A stretch of 36,375 bases of DNA, from positions 1-36,375 of IMG/VR virus record IMGVR_UViG_3300013285_000035. One strand, written 5' to 3'. The stretch's first letter is position 1, and every line of letters starts with the position of its first letter. This stretch comes from a virus. Under the pieces are notes generated by a model. The model worked only from the letters and a program-made list of their open reading frames with translations. It did no database searches and was not told the origin of the DNA. Shown here piece after piece: positions 22,022-30,899 of this stretch. The position numbers and the translations under genes are program-made.

Positions 22022-24793
22022 ATGTCAGATATTAATACAGACGAACTCGTCAAAGCATTACACGCAGCTACTATTGCATTCGACGCGCATACACGGGCTC
22101 AAGAAACTGCAATCAATTCGCAACGAACGGCAGCTGATGCATCTGATGCATTCGCCCAAGCTCAAGCTCAAGCCGCTACTGAAACAGATGCTAATTCTAA
22201 AAAGACATCGGACGCGTTGAAATCACTAGCTCAATCTATGGGCAGTTCTGCGATTGAATTTGGTAAAGCAATGTATACCGGCGGCGAAGGCACGGCTAAG
22301 TATTCCGGCGCAGTAACAGGCGCGGCAGACGCCGCTGGTAATTTTGCAGCTACAATGTTATCTGCATTCGGTCCGCTGGGCATGGTTGTTGGTACTGTTG
22401 TTAAAGTATTTGGTGCGCTAGTAGGAGCTAGCTTAAAGCAGAACGACCAATTGATGAAGTCTTACCGAGAACTATCCGAAATAGGTTCGATATCGGGTAG
22501 TCTAGAGCAACTTGATAGTGACTTACATAAAGTAGGCCTAACTGCTGCGGAAGCAGAAAAATTTGGAGCGATGCTTCAAAAGGTTGCACCTGATTTAGCA
22601 AACTTTGGTGGAAGTGTCTCTACTGGTAAAGATAAACTATTAGGTGTTATTCAGGGAATGATAGGCCCTGATAATCAAATTGAAAGAGCAATGGGTCGGA
22701 TCGGGTATAGCGCTGATGCCATGAAAGACGCAACAGCCGATTACATAGCAAAACAAACTAGATTGGGCTTGGCACAGGGTAAAACAGAAGGCCAACTACG
22801 TGATGAGTCAGTCAAATACATGATTACTCTGCGTGAGTTAGGTGAGCTTACCGGTATGAGTAGAGATGAAGCTCAAAAAATAATGGATCAGCAACAAGCC
22901 GACGCACGTTGGGCACTGACTCTTAGAAGAATGACTATTGAAGGTAGAAGTGAAGAAGCTACTGCATTGGCAGATTACATGACAACGTATCAAAAAACGT
23001 TTGGTGCAGATTCTGCTAGAGGCTTGATGGAGCAGATTGCTAACAATGGGGCCATGGTAGGTGAAGCTAGTATAAAGACAAATATAGCTACTCAAAATAA
23101 AGCGTATGAAGCCGCTATTAAAGTATCTAAGGGCCAAGCGTCTGTTCAAGCCGGATTAGCTGAAACTGCAGGCGGAGTAATGAGAAATGTCGATCAATTT
23201 GGTAAAGCTATCGATATAGCTGGTAAAGGAATGGAAAATGTAGTCGGTGACAATCAACTAATACTTGGTGCAGTAGCTGTACAAAATAAGAGCAATATTG
23301 ATGTGAATAAGAAGGTTGCTGCGCAGCAACTAGTAGGATCTGGATTATTAGAATCTAATATGAGTATAGAACAAAAGGCACGACAAGCACGAATAATAGC
23401 GGACAATTTGTTGCTTGATATAGGTGGCAAGACGGTTGGGATGTTTGAATCATTAGTTGATATTATGCATAAGTTTGCTAAATTTCTTGCTCAAACCGTC
23501 GACAAACTTAGTTTTGGAAAAACTAACTTTGCAGCCCAATTCAAAGACAAAGAAGATTTTCAAGCTGATCTAAAAGCTGCCCAAGAGGACAAAGTACGAG
23601 CAACCGAAAAGGCACTATGGCTAGAAAAACAAATTAAGGAAATTTCGGCTGATGCGACTGTCGGTGCACTTAATGCAAAGATCAAGCAACTTGAAGCAAA
23701 AGAAAAAGAGTCCGGTGCACCGGTAAAAAAATTACTCAACAATGGAAGTACTGAAGATACAATAAAAGATCCAGTAGCACACGCCCTAGCGGTTGAACAG
23801 CTAGCAGTTCTAAAAACGTTAAAAGACAACTCAGTGGCCAGAGGCGGCCTTAATTTAGACAAACTTAATACAATAAAAGAGGCAGAAGTCCTTAAGCTGA
23901 GAGAAAAGACTGCTAAAAGTGAAGCTGCAATTATAGCTGCGCAAAAAGGCTTAGGTAGCATGACGGCTGATAGAAGTTCATCAGGCGCTGCAGCGGGAGC
24001 GACACGAAAATTAACAGAAGGTACTTCAACCGCAGGAGGCGGAAGAGGAGGTCAAGGAGGTGCTACTTCAGCCGAAGCCGGCTCACCTGAAAAACTCATT
24101 GAATTTACCGGTAACTCTGGTAGTAGATCGCACTTTGATGCACTAGAAGAAGAAACTAAAAAACGATTATTAGCCGCTGCGGAAACTTACTCAGCAGCAA
24201 CTGGCGGAAAAAAGTTACAACTTAACAGTGCAAATAGAAGTTATGAAGAACAACAACGTTTGTGGGACGAAAGTGTTGCTTTAGGCACGCCCGGCATTGG
24301 CCCGACTAATATGAAGGTGGCCAAACCGGGCACAAGTAGACATGAGAGCGGCCGCGCAGTTGATATTCAAAACTATTATGATGAAGAAGCACTCAAGGCA
24401 TTAAAAGCTCAAGGTTTCACTAGACCAGTTTCCGGAGATGACGTACATTTTGAATTACCTCAAGCACGTGATGGCGGAGCATTTTCCGGTCCTACTAGTG
24501 GTTATCCGGTCGCATTGCATGGCAAGAATGAAAGTGTCTGGCCAGAAGATAAACTAAAGGCAGTATTAGCTGAAGTTCAAAAATCTAGCATTGAAGATTA
24601 TAAAAAAGAGATACTAGCAGATATGGGGCTTAACAAATCTTCACCTGCCCCTGCCCCGGCCGCCTCTCCTGTCAACTCTGACGGTATAGCGCAGATGATG
24701 GAGATGATGACTACTAAATTTGACAGCATGATTGCTCAATTAGATAGCTCTAATAGCACATTGCGTGATTTATTAACTTACACCCGCGCATAA
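22022..24793 (+). CDS. Tail tape measure protein with C-terminal M15 peptidase domain
   Basis: The 923-aa protein has the layout of a tape measure: a long Ala-rich helical N-terminus, a hydrophobic stretch around residues 110-140 (FGPLGMVVGTVVKVFGALVG), long helices to about 640, then a Gly/Ser linker. At about 740-815 comes a VanY/peptidase M15-type domain: NSANRSYEEQQRLW, SRHESGRAVDI (H774, D781) and DDVHFEL (H809), the expected zinc ligands of a D,D- or L,D-peptidase that cuts cell-wall peptide bridges. The end has GYPVALHGKNESVWP, a motif common near tape measure C-termini. It may correspond to T4 gp29 in role. No clear ribosome site precedes the ATG. The gp26/gp51-like pair, its probable chaperones, is divergent. 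Confidence 0.78.
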   Translation: MSDINTDELVKALHAATIAFDAHTRAQETAINSQRTAADASDAFAQAQAQAATETDANSKKTSDALKSLAQSMGSSAIEFGKAMYTGGEGTAKYSGAVTGAADAAGNFAATMLSAFGPLGMVVGTVVKVFGALVGASLKQNDQLMKSYRELSEIGSISGSLEQLDSDLHKVGLTAAEAEKFGAMLQKVAPDLANFGGSVSTGKDKLLGVIQGMIGPDNQIERAMGRIGYSADAMKDATADYIAKQTRLGLAQGKTEGQLRDESVKYMITLRELGELTGMSRDEAQKIMDQQQADARWALTLRRMTIEGRSEEATALADYMTTYQKTFGADSARGLMEQIANNGAMVGEASIKTNIATQNKAYEAAIKVSKGQASVQAGLAETAGGVMRNVDQFGKAIDIAGKGMENVVGDNQLILGAVAVQNKSNIDVNKKVAAQQLVGSGLLESNMSIEQKARQARIIADNLLLDIGGKTVGMFESLVDIMHKFAKFLAQTVDKLSFGKTNFAAQFKDKEDFQADLKAAQEDKVRATEKALWLEKQIKEISADATVGALNAKIKQLEAKEKESGAPVKKLLNNGSTEDTIKDPVAHALAVEQLAVLKTLKDNSVARGGLNLDKLNTIKEAEVLKLREKTAKSEAAIIAAQKGLGSMTADRSSSGAAAGATRKLTEGTSTAGGGRGGQGGATSAEAGSPEKLIEFTGNSGSRSHFDALEEETKKRLLAAAETYSAATGGKKLQLNSANRSYEEQQRLWDESVALGTPGIGPTNMKVAKPGTSRHESGRAVDIQNYYDEEALKALKAQGFTRPVSGDDVHFELPQARDGGAFSGPTSGYPVALHGKNESVWPEDKLKAVLAEVQKSSIEDYKKEILADMGLNKSSPAPAPAASPVNSDGIAQMMEMMTTKFDSMIAQLDSSNSTLRDLLTYTRA

Positions 24794-24795
24794 CA

Positions 24796-24803
24796 GATAA
24801 ATA
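24796..24803 (+). promoter_or_regulatory. T4-type late promoter for portal gene 20
   Basis: GATAAATA lies 8 nt before the gp20 ATG. The predicted start near 24810 would leave a leader of only one to three bases. Confidence 0.65.
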
Positions 24804-24811
24804 TATACACT

Positions 24812-26566
24812 ATGGCATACAAAAAACGTTTTCAAGCACCCAATGTTACTGGTGCAGTCAGCCCTATCTCAGGGGCCAATAGTAACAGAAGTGCATGGAA
24901 CGGTGAAGCCAATTCAGCCAACAGTCCCAACAACACAGACTTTGGCTACAAGAACTATCAAAGTCGTTTACCAGAAGTGTATACTGGTCATCCAAACCGT
25001 ATTGAACGTTATAATCAATATGAAATGATGGACGTAGATGCTGAAATTAATGCGTGTTTGGACATCATTGCTGAGTTCAGTACGCAAAAGAATGAACAGA
25101 ATGGTACTCCATTCGAAATCGAATTCAATGAAGACCCGACTCCGCATGAAGTCGAACTAATCAAAAAGCAATTACAACAATGGTGCAAGCTCAACGAGTT
25201 TGATACACGCACATTCAAAATCTTTAGAAACAGCATCAAGTATGGTGATCAGATTTTCGTTCGTGATCCAGAAAACTTTAAGCTATACTGGGTCGATATG
25301 ACTAAGCTAGTCAAGGTTATTGTTAACGAAAGTGAAGGTAAGAAGCCTGAGCAATATGTTATTAAAGACATTAACGTTAACTTACAGAATCTAAGTATTG
25401 CTGAAAAGACGACAACAGACTTTATGACTCAAAGTGGTTCGGGTGGCTATAATGCTGCTACTGCATACAGTGTTCCTAATAGTGGAGGCAGTAGTGGTAA
25501 CAGCGGTAGTAGATTTAACTTGAACATGAACGAGTCAGCCATCGATGCAAAGCATATTGTTCACTTGAGTTTAACTGAAGGCCTAGACAGATTCTGGCCC
25601 TTTGGTCAGTCCATCTTAGAAAACATTTTCAAAGTATACAAACAAAAAGAATTATTAGAAGATGCGATTCTTATCTATCGTATCCAACGTGCTCCAGAGC
25701 GTCGAGTCTTTAAGATTGACGTTGGTAATATGCCAAGTCACATGGCTATGGCATTCGTTGACCGTATTAAAAATGAAATTCACCAACGTAGAATTCCATC
25801 TATCCAAGGTGGACAAGCTACAATGGATGCTACGTATAACCCATTAAGTATCAACGAAGATTATTTTTTCCCTGTTACGGCTGATGGACGTGGTAGTGAT
25901 GTTACTACTCTACCTGGTGGTGACAACTTAGGACAGATTGATGACTTGCGCTACTTTAACAATAGGTTAGCTCGTGGTTTGCGAGTGCCAAGTAGCTATT
26001 TGCCGCAAGGCCCAGAAGACAGCCCGACCCCAATGAGTGATGGACGTGTTGGTACAGCAATGATTCAAGAGTTTCGTTTCAACCAATATTGCGAACGACT
26101 ACAAAAGTACATTAGTCAAAAGCTAAATGACGAATTCAAGTTGTTTATGCGTTGGAGAGGGTTGAACATTGATAGTTCATTGTTTAACATTAAATTCAAT
26201 GCACCACAAAACTTTGCTGCTTATCGTCAAAGTGAACTAGATACTGCACGTGTAACTGTATTCACCGCAATGGAAGCATTCCCTTATATTAGTAAGCGTT
26301 TTGCAATGACACGTTTCTTAGGATTGACTGAAGAAGATATTGAAGAAAATCAACGTCTATGGTTTGAAGAACGTGAAGAACCAGAAGACAGTGAAGCATC
26401 AAGTAGTGATCTACGTAGTATTGGTATCAGTTCTGGTGACATTGAATCAGACACCGAGACTATTGAAAGCACCCCCGAAGAAGGTGCTGAACAAATGTCG
26501 GGTGAAATGTCACCGGCAGTTGCTGCACCGGCTAGTATGGGTGGCGCTACAGCACCAGCTGCGTAA
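24812..26566 (+). CDS. gp20: Portal protein gp20
   Basis: gp20 forms the dodecameric portal at the head vertex through which DNA is packaged and to which the neck attaches. Family features include YQSRLPEVYTGHPNRIERYN and QYEMMDVDAEINACLDIIAE near residue 70, FKIFRNSIKYGDQIFVRDPE near 135, LEDAILIYRIQRAPERRVFK near 285 and an RVPSSYLPQG segment near 395. At 584 aa it is near T4 gp20 (524 aa). The C-terminus is acidic and then Ala/Pro-rich. No Shine-Dalgarno site lies before the ATG (the gap is ATATATACACT), and a late promoter sits immediately upstream, so late mRNA may be almost leaderless. The prohead genes follow in T4 order. Confidence 0.96.
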   Translation: MAYKKRFQAPNVTGAVSPISGANSNRSAWNGEANSANSPNNTDFGYKNYQSRLPEVYTGHPNRIERYNQYEMMDVDAEINACLDIIAEFSTQKNEQNGTPFEIEFNEDPTPHEVELIKKQLQQWCKLNEFDTRTFKIFRNSIKYGDQIFVRDPENFKLYWVDMTKLVKVIVNESEGKKPEQYVIKDINVNLQNLSIAEKTTTDFMTQSGSGGYNAATAYSVPNSGGSSGNSGSRFNLNMNESAIDAKHIVHLSLTEGLDRFWPFGQSILENIFKVYKQKELLEDAILIYRIQRAPERRVFKIDVGNMPSHMAMAFVDRIKNEIHQRRIPSIQGGQATMDATYNPLSINEDYFFPVTADGRGSDVTTLPGGDNLGQIDDLRYFNNRLARGLRVPSSYLPQGPEDSPTPMSDGRVGTAMIQEFRFNQYCERLQKYISQKLNDEFKLFMRWRGLNIDSSLFNIKFNAPQNFAAYRQSELDTARVTVFTAMEAFPYISKRFAMTRFLGLTEEDIEENQRLWFEEREEPEDSEASSSDLRSIGISSGDIESDTETIESTPEEGAEQMSGEMSPAVAAPASMGGATAPAA

Positions 26567-26571
26567 AAATT

Positions 26572-26579
26572 GATAAATA
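26572..26579 (+). promoter_or_regulatory. T4-type late promoter upstream of the small basic protein gene
   Basis: GATAAATA, 6 nt after the gp20 stop. The start would be near 26586, right at the AGGA ribosome site of the next gene. Confidence 0.65.
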
Positions 26580-26596
26580 CTTTATAGGAACTCCAA

Positions 26597-26824
26597 ATGA
26601 AGTTATTTGAAATGTACGATGCACCCACTCAAGGGTACCAAGATGTTGATCAAGACAACAGCAAACCAAAATGGAAGCAAGCCCGTAAAACCAAATTAAC
26701 CTTAAAGCAAATTCGTAAATTACGCAAGATGAATGATGTTCGAAACTACGAAAAGTCAAAAAATCTTAAGAAGATTCGAAAACAATATACACCGGCCCCA
26801 GCAGAAGGTGCACCGACATTATAA
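26597..26824 (+). CDS. Small basic protein between portal and prohead core genes
   Basis: The 75-aa product is strongly basic in its middle (KPKWKQARKTKLTLKQIRKL, then more Lys/Arg) and ends in PAPAEGAPTL. ATG 26597 has AGGA about 7 nt upstream. It lies between gp20 and the acidic core protein, where T4 has small prohead genes, so a head-assembly role is likely. T4 gp67 is acidic, so I do not equate the two. A rho-independent terminator follows. Confidence 0.7.
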   Translation: MKLFEMYDAPTQGYQDVDQDNSKPKWKQARKTKLTLKQIRKLRKMNDVRNYEKSKNLKKIRKQYTPAPAEGAPTL

Positions 26825-26854
26825 TCATTCTAGTACTAATACTACTAAAAACGT

Positions 26855-26886
26855 AAAAAATGAGTACTTAATGTGCTCTTTTTTTT
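26855..26886 (+). terminator. Rho-independent terminator after the small basic gene
   Basis: GAGTAC (26862-26867) pairs with GTGCTC (26873-26878, one G-U pair) across a TTAAT loop, with an A-run before it and eight Ts after (26879-26886). Confidence 0.8.
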
Positions 26887-26939
26887 GATACACACTAAGT
26901 AATTATTACAAAGCCATTAATCTTATAGGAGAACTCACA

Positions 26940-27782
26940 ATGGATAACAAGAAATTTGAGAAACTGATTGATTTAATTATCAATGAAAACGAAGAACAAG
27001 CCCGCGCATTGTTTCACGATATCGTGGTTGAAAAATCACGTGAAATCTACGAATCAATGATGGACGAAGAGTTAGACGAAGCTGCTGAGGAAGACGAAGC
27101 CGCGATTGAGGAATCATCTGAAGAAGATGAAGAATCAATTGAAGAAGGCATGGAAGGCGACGAAGTTGGCGGTCTATTAGATGAGATCGACTCTGAAGAA
27201 CAAGGCATGAATGAAGAAGAAGACGAATTTGCTGATATCGATATGGATGACAGCGCTATGGACGGCGAAGAAGAGCCAGAAGGCGAACTAGAAGACCGCG
27301 TAGTTGAACTAGAAGACAAACTAGACGAACTAATGGCAGAATTCGAAGAAATGATGGGTTCTGACGACGGTGAAGAAGAACAAGATTTTGATGGCGAAGA
27401 AGACTTCGGCGACGAAGATCAAGAAGAAGAACAAGGAATGATGGAAGCTGTGCAGCTACAAAAAGTTTCTGTGACTCACGGCGATAACGGTGTTAACACT
27501 AAAAGCGCAGTAGGTTCAGGACCAAAGATTCCAAGTAACGGCGCAAAAGCAGTTACTACAACTGGCGCTACAGCAGTTGGTGGAACAGTAAAAGCTCCAG
27601 CTACGATTCCAGGAACATACAAAAACGCACCAGGCAAAGGTAACTTCTCTGAAAAAGGCGAAGCAGCTCCTAAGCCAGCAAAAGGTGACGGCGGACAGAA
27701 TACTAAATCAATCGTGGGTGAGTCACGTAAGATGGTTAAGAAGCCACTTACACGACCAGTCGCTAAGAAGATTGTCAAGTAA
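26940..27782 (+). CDS. gp67: Acidic prohead core protein, gp67-like
   Basis: The N-terminal 45 residues form a helix (NENEEQARALFHDIVVEKSR) resembling the opening of T4 gp67 (ARKLFAEAMA type), followed by a very acidic Glu/Asp-rich region (about 42-165) like the acidic tail of gp67. From about residue 165 the chain turns neutral to basic, with Gly/Thr/Lys-rich sequence ending in KKPLTRPVAKKIVK. At 280 aa it is much longer than T4 gp67 (80 aa). Such core proteins fill the prohead and are cut by gp21. A strong AGGAGA site precedes the ATG. The family assignment is from layout and position. Confidence 0.7.
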   Translation: MDNKKFEKLIDLIINENEEQARALFHDIVVEKSREIYESMMDEELDEAAEEDEAAIEESSEEDEESIEEGMEGDEVGGLLDEIDSEEQGMNEEEDEFADIDMDDSAMDGEEEPEGELEDRVVELEDKLDELMAEFEEMMGSDDGEEEQDFDGEEDFGDEDQEEEQGMMEAVQLQKVSVTHGDNGVNTKSAVGSGPKIPSNGAKAVTTTGATAVGGTVKAPATIPGTYKNAPGKGNFSEKGEAAPKPAKGDGGQNTKSIVGESRKMVKKPLTRPVAKKIVK

Positions 27783-27796
27783 GGATACCTAAGATA

Positions 27797-28441
27797 ATGG
27801 CTTTGTATCTTAAAGAGCACTTAACTTTCGACCGTGCGAGCATGGAGGTCTTAAGTGAAGGTGAAGGTAGCAAGAAGTCCCTTTATATGAAGGGGATTTT
27901 CATTCAGGGCGGGGTAAAAAACGCGAATGAGCGGGTTTACCCCGTGAATGAAATCGAAAGTGCTGTCCACACGCTCAACGAACAAATCACTACAGGTTAT
28001 TCAGTCCTAGGTGAAGTTGATCACCCAGACGATTTGAAAATTAATTTGGACCGTGTCTCACATATGATTACTCAAATGTGGATGGACGGTGCAAATGGAT
28101 TTGGCAAATTAAAAATTCTACCTACTCCAATGGGACAACTTGTGTCCACGATGTTGGAGAGTGGTGTTAAACTAGGCGTATCTAGCAGAGGTAGCGGCAA
28201 CGTTAACGATGCTAATGGCCATGTCAGTGATTTCGAAATAGTCACTGTGGATATTGTTGCTCAACCGAGCGCACCTAATGCTTACCCTAAAGCAATCTAT
28301 GAAGGCATGATGAATATGAAGCATGGTCATAAATTGTTGGATATTGCAAAAGACGCTCAGGGCGATAAAAAAGTACAGAGATACCTGAAAGATGAAATGT
28401 TTCGTCTTATCAAGGACCTCAAAATCAACAAAGGGGATTAA
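27797..28441 (+). CDS. gp21: Prohead core protease gp21
   Basis: gp21 is the serine protease that matures the prohead by cutting core, scaffold and capsid proteins. The 214 aa match T4 gp21 (212 aa). The catalytic histidine is in GEVDHPDD (H76) and the serine in GVSSRGSG (S129/S130), and VTVDIVAQPSAPNA (about 150-163) is the usual third conserved block, with a likely catalytic Asp. The gene lies 14 bp after the core gene, with AAGGA upstream, and 2 bp before gp22. Confidence 0.95.
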   Translation: MALYLKEHLTFDRASMEVLSEGEGSKKSLYMKGIFIQGGVKNANERVYPVNEIESAVHTLNEQITTGYSVLGEVDHPDDLKINLDRVSHMITQMWMDGANGFGKLKILPTPMGQLVSTMLESGVKLGVSSRGSGNVNDANGHVSDFEIVTVDIVAQPSAPNAYPKAIYEGMMNMKHGHKLLDIAKDAQGDKKVQRYLKDEMFRLIKDLKINKGD

Positions 28442-28443
28442 GC

Positions 28444-29544
28444 ATGTTAGATGCTATCAAACCATTACTTGAAAGTGGATTAATCAATGATGAAACTAGT
28501 GTCGCTATCAACGAGGCATGGGAATCAAAGTTAAATGAAGCCAAAGAGCAAGTACGTGCCGAATTACGTGAAGAATTCGCACAACGTTATGAACATGACA
28601 AAAACGTAATGGTAGAAGCCCTAGATAATATGGTTACAGACGGTCTTACAACTGAAATTGAAGAATTCCAGTTCGAAAGACAAGCAATGAACGAAGACCG
28701 CGTTAACGCAAAGCGTAAGCTGCACGAAAACGCAAGTAAATTCAATAATTTCATGGTTACTAAACTATCCGAAGAAATTAAAGAGTTGCGCAATGAGCGT
28801 AAGATCCAGAAAGAAAGTCAAGAAAAGCTAGAACAATTCGTTGTTCGTGCTCTTTCACGCGAAATTAAAGAATTCGCACAAGACAAACAAGCTGTGGTTG
28901 AATCAAAGGTTAAGTTAGTTGCTGAAGGTCGTAAACAACTTGAAGTATTGAAGGCACGTTTCGTGACCGAATCTGCTGCAAGAATGAACACCGCTGTTAC
29001 TAAACATCTTAAGGGTGAACTAGGCCAATTGAAGGAAGATATTAAGACTGCTCGTGAAAACGATTTTGGTCGACGTATTTTTGAATCGTATGCAAGTGAA
29101 TTCAGCACAACCCATTTACAGGAAAAAGCTGAGACACGTAAGTTGTTCAACCAACTTAAAGCAAAAGATACACAATTAGCTGAATCCATTAAAACAATGA
29201 AAGCTGCAAAGCAATTAGTTGAAAACAAGGAACGTGAAATTCGTATCATTAAGGAATCCAATGTCCGTCAAACGACAATGAATGAATTGCTTGGAACTCT
29301 AAATCAGGAAAAAGCAACCGTAATGAAGGATTTACTAGAGAGCGTACAAACAGGACGTTTGCAAACCGCTTTCGACAAGTATTTGCCAGCAGTGCTTAAC
29401 AACATCAATGAAAAGAAAGACTCTAAAAAGTCCATGATTTCAGAGACTGTTAAAGCAGTGACCGGTGATAAATCTGCCATGACACAAGCTGAAGACCAAC
29501 CGCGTGATAACGTGATTGATCTAAGACGTTTGGCAGGGCTTTAA
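28444..29544 (+). CDS. gp22: Prohead scaffold protein gp22
   Basis: gp22 is the main internal scaffold around which gp23 assembles, later degraded by gp21. The 366-aa chain is almost entirely charged helix with coiled-coil periodicity (KLSEEIKELRNERKIQ and similar blocks), as expected, and is longer than T4 gp22 (269 aa). Several L-x-E/I-x-E tripeptides could be gp21 cut sites. Position between gp21 and gp23 and the C-terminal VIDLRRLAGL end support the call. AAGGGG about 9 nt before the ATG lies inside the end of gp21, so translation may be coupled. Confidence 0.9.
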   Translation: MLDAIKPLLESGLINDETSVAINEAWESKLNEAKEQVRAELREEFAQRYEHDKNVMVEALDNMVTDGLTTEIEEFQFERQAMNEDRVNAKRKLHENASKFNNFMVTKLSEEIKELRNERKIQKESQEKLEQFVVRALSREIKEFAQDKQAVVESKVKLVAEGRKQLEVLKARFVTESAARMNTAVTKHLKGELGQLKEDIKTARENDFGRRIFESYASEFSTTHLQEKAETRKLFNQLKAKDTQLAESIKTMKAAKQLVENKEREIRIIKESNVRQTTMNELLGTLNQEKATVMKDLLESVQTGRLQTAFDKYLPAVLNNINEKKDSKKSMISETVKAVTGDKSAMTQAEDQPRDNVIDLRRLAGL

Positions 29545-29569
29545 CAGACATAATTTAGGAGATATATAA

Positions 29570-30766
29570 ATGTCACAAGTTCTATTAGAAGGCCGTTGGG
29601 ACGAAACCAAAGAAGCCCTACTCGAAGGTCTTAAGGGTACTCGCCGTTCAACGATGGGTGTTATCTTAGAAAACACAAAAAAATCGCTACTATCTGAGTC
29701 ATCAGCTGGTACAACTACATCTGGTAATATCGCTACGTTAAATCGTGTGATTCTTCCAGTTATCCGTCGTGTCATGCCAACCGTTATCGCTAACGAGTTG
29801 GTTGGTGTTCAACCAATGACAGGACCAGTTGGTCAAATTCACACTCTACGTGTTCGCTACGCTCAGTCTTTAACAGACAACAGTTCAGCTGGAACAAGCG
29901 TATCAGCTGGTGAAGAAGCATTGAGCCCATTCAAAATTGCTCAAGCGTACTCTACACAGACTAATGCATCTGGTTCGTCAAACATCTATACTGGCAATAA
30001 TACTGCTGCTCTAGAAGGTAACGGCGGCAAGCAGATTTCTGTTCAGATTCTACGTCAAGCTGTTGAAGCTAAGTCACGTAAATTGCAAGCTCGTTGGACA
30101 TTCGAAGCTGCTCAAGACGCACAATCCCAACATGGTATTGACGTTGAAGCAGAAATCATGGCCGCTCTTGCTCAAGAAATCACTGCTGAAATCGACCAAG
30201 AAATCTTGTTATCATTGAGCACATTAGCTACGTTGGAAGAAACATTCGACCAAGCTGCTGTATCTGGTACTGCTACATTCGTTGGTGACGAACACGCTGC
30301 TCTAGCTGTTCTTATCAATCGTGTTGCTAACAAGATTGCTCAACGCACTCGTCGTGGTGCTGGTAACTGGGCTGTTGTTTCTCCAGCTGTGTTGACTGTA
30401 TTGCAATCTGCAACTACATCAGCATTTGCTCGTACAACAGAAGGAACTTTCGAAGCACCTACAAACACTAAGTTTGTTGGTACATTGAATGGCGCTATGC
30501 GTGTTTTCGTTAACACATATGCATCAGATAGCCAAGCTGTTCTAGTTGGTTACAAAGGTACATCAGAGACAGATGCAGCGGCATTCTATTGCCCTTACAT
30601 CCCATTGATGAGTTCTGGTGTTGTTCTAGATCCATCAACATTCGAACCAGTCGTATCGTTTATGACGCGCTACGGATATGTGGAATTAACCAACACCGCG
30701 AGCAGTTTCGGGAATGCCGCGGATTACTTGGGTGAAATCGACGTTGCTAACTTGACATTCAAGTAA
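29570..30766 (+). CDS. gp23: Major capsid protein gp23, short form
   Basis: The major head shell protein (HK97 fold). Conserved blocks include PVIRRVMPTVIANELVGVQP (about 64-83), MTGPVGQIHTLRVRY, EAKSRKLQARWTFEAAQDAQ (about 167-186) and GIDVEAEIMAALAQEI. A likely gp21 cut is L-S-E43|S44, matching the (L/I)-x-E rule. At 398 aa it is far shorter than T4 gp23 (521 aa); the T4 insertion domain between the GPxGQ block and the EAKSR block is reduced to a short loop. A strong TAGGAGA site precedes the ATG. Codon use is well ordered, as expected of a highly expressed gene. A 28-bp terminator follows. Confidence 0.96.
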   Translation: MSQVLLEGRWDETKEALLEGLKGTRRSTMGVILENTKKSLLSESSAGTTTSGNIATLNRVILPVIRRVMPTVIANELVGVQPMTGPVGQIHTLRVRYAQSLTDNSSAGTSVSAGEEALSPFKIAQAYSTQTNASGSSNIYTGNNTAALEGNGGKQISVQILRQAVEAKSRKLQARWTFEAAQDAQSQHGIDVEAEIMAALAQEITAEIDQEILLSLSTLATLEETFDQAAVSGTATFVGDEHAALAVLINRVANKIAQRTRRGAGNWAVVSPAVLTVLQSATTSAFARTTEGTFEAPTNTKFVGTLNGAMRVFVNTYASDSQAVLVGYKGTSETDAAAFYCPYIPLMSSGVVLDPSTFEPVVSFMTRYGYVELTNTASSFGNAADYLGEIDVANLTFK

Positions 30767-30801
30767 TCGCAAAATCGACTTCTACTATCAGGTAGTAAAG
30801 T

Positions 30802-30829
30802 AAAAAAGGGCACCTAGGTGCCCTTTTTT
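30802..30829. terminator. Strong bidirectional rho-independent terminator after gp23
   Basis: A perfect 28-bp palindrome: six As, GGGCACC/GGTGCCC arms meeting at CTAG, and six Ts (30824-30829). The A and T runs make it function-like on both strands. It ends the head operon. Confidence 0.92.
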
Positions 30830-30863
30830 GTTGGGTTGCCCAAACTCGTTCTTGCCCAATAAT

Positions 30864-30871
30864 GATAAATA
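30864..30871 (+). promoter_or_regulatory. T4-type late promoter for the first fibre-like gene
   Basis: GATAAATA after the gp23 terminator. The start near 30878 gives a leader of about 22 nt containing GGGA before ATG 30900. This restarts transcription for the fibre block. Confidence 0.65.
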
Positions 30872-30899
30872 AGATATACAATAATATTTGGGACCATAC

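Noticed and set aside
27047-27319. Ser-rich 90-aa minus-strand frame opposite the acidic core protein
   Set aside because: It is the antisense of GAA/GAC-rich Glu/Asp codons, and has no sign of being a gene.
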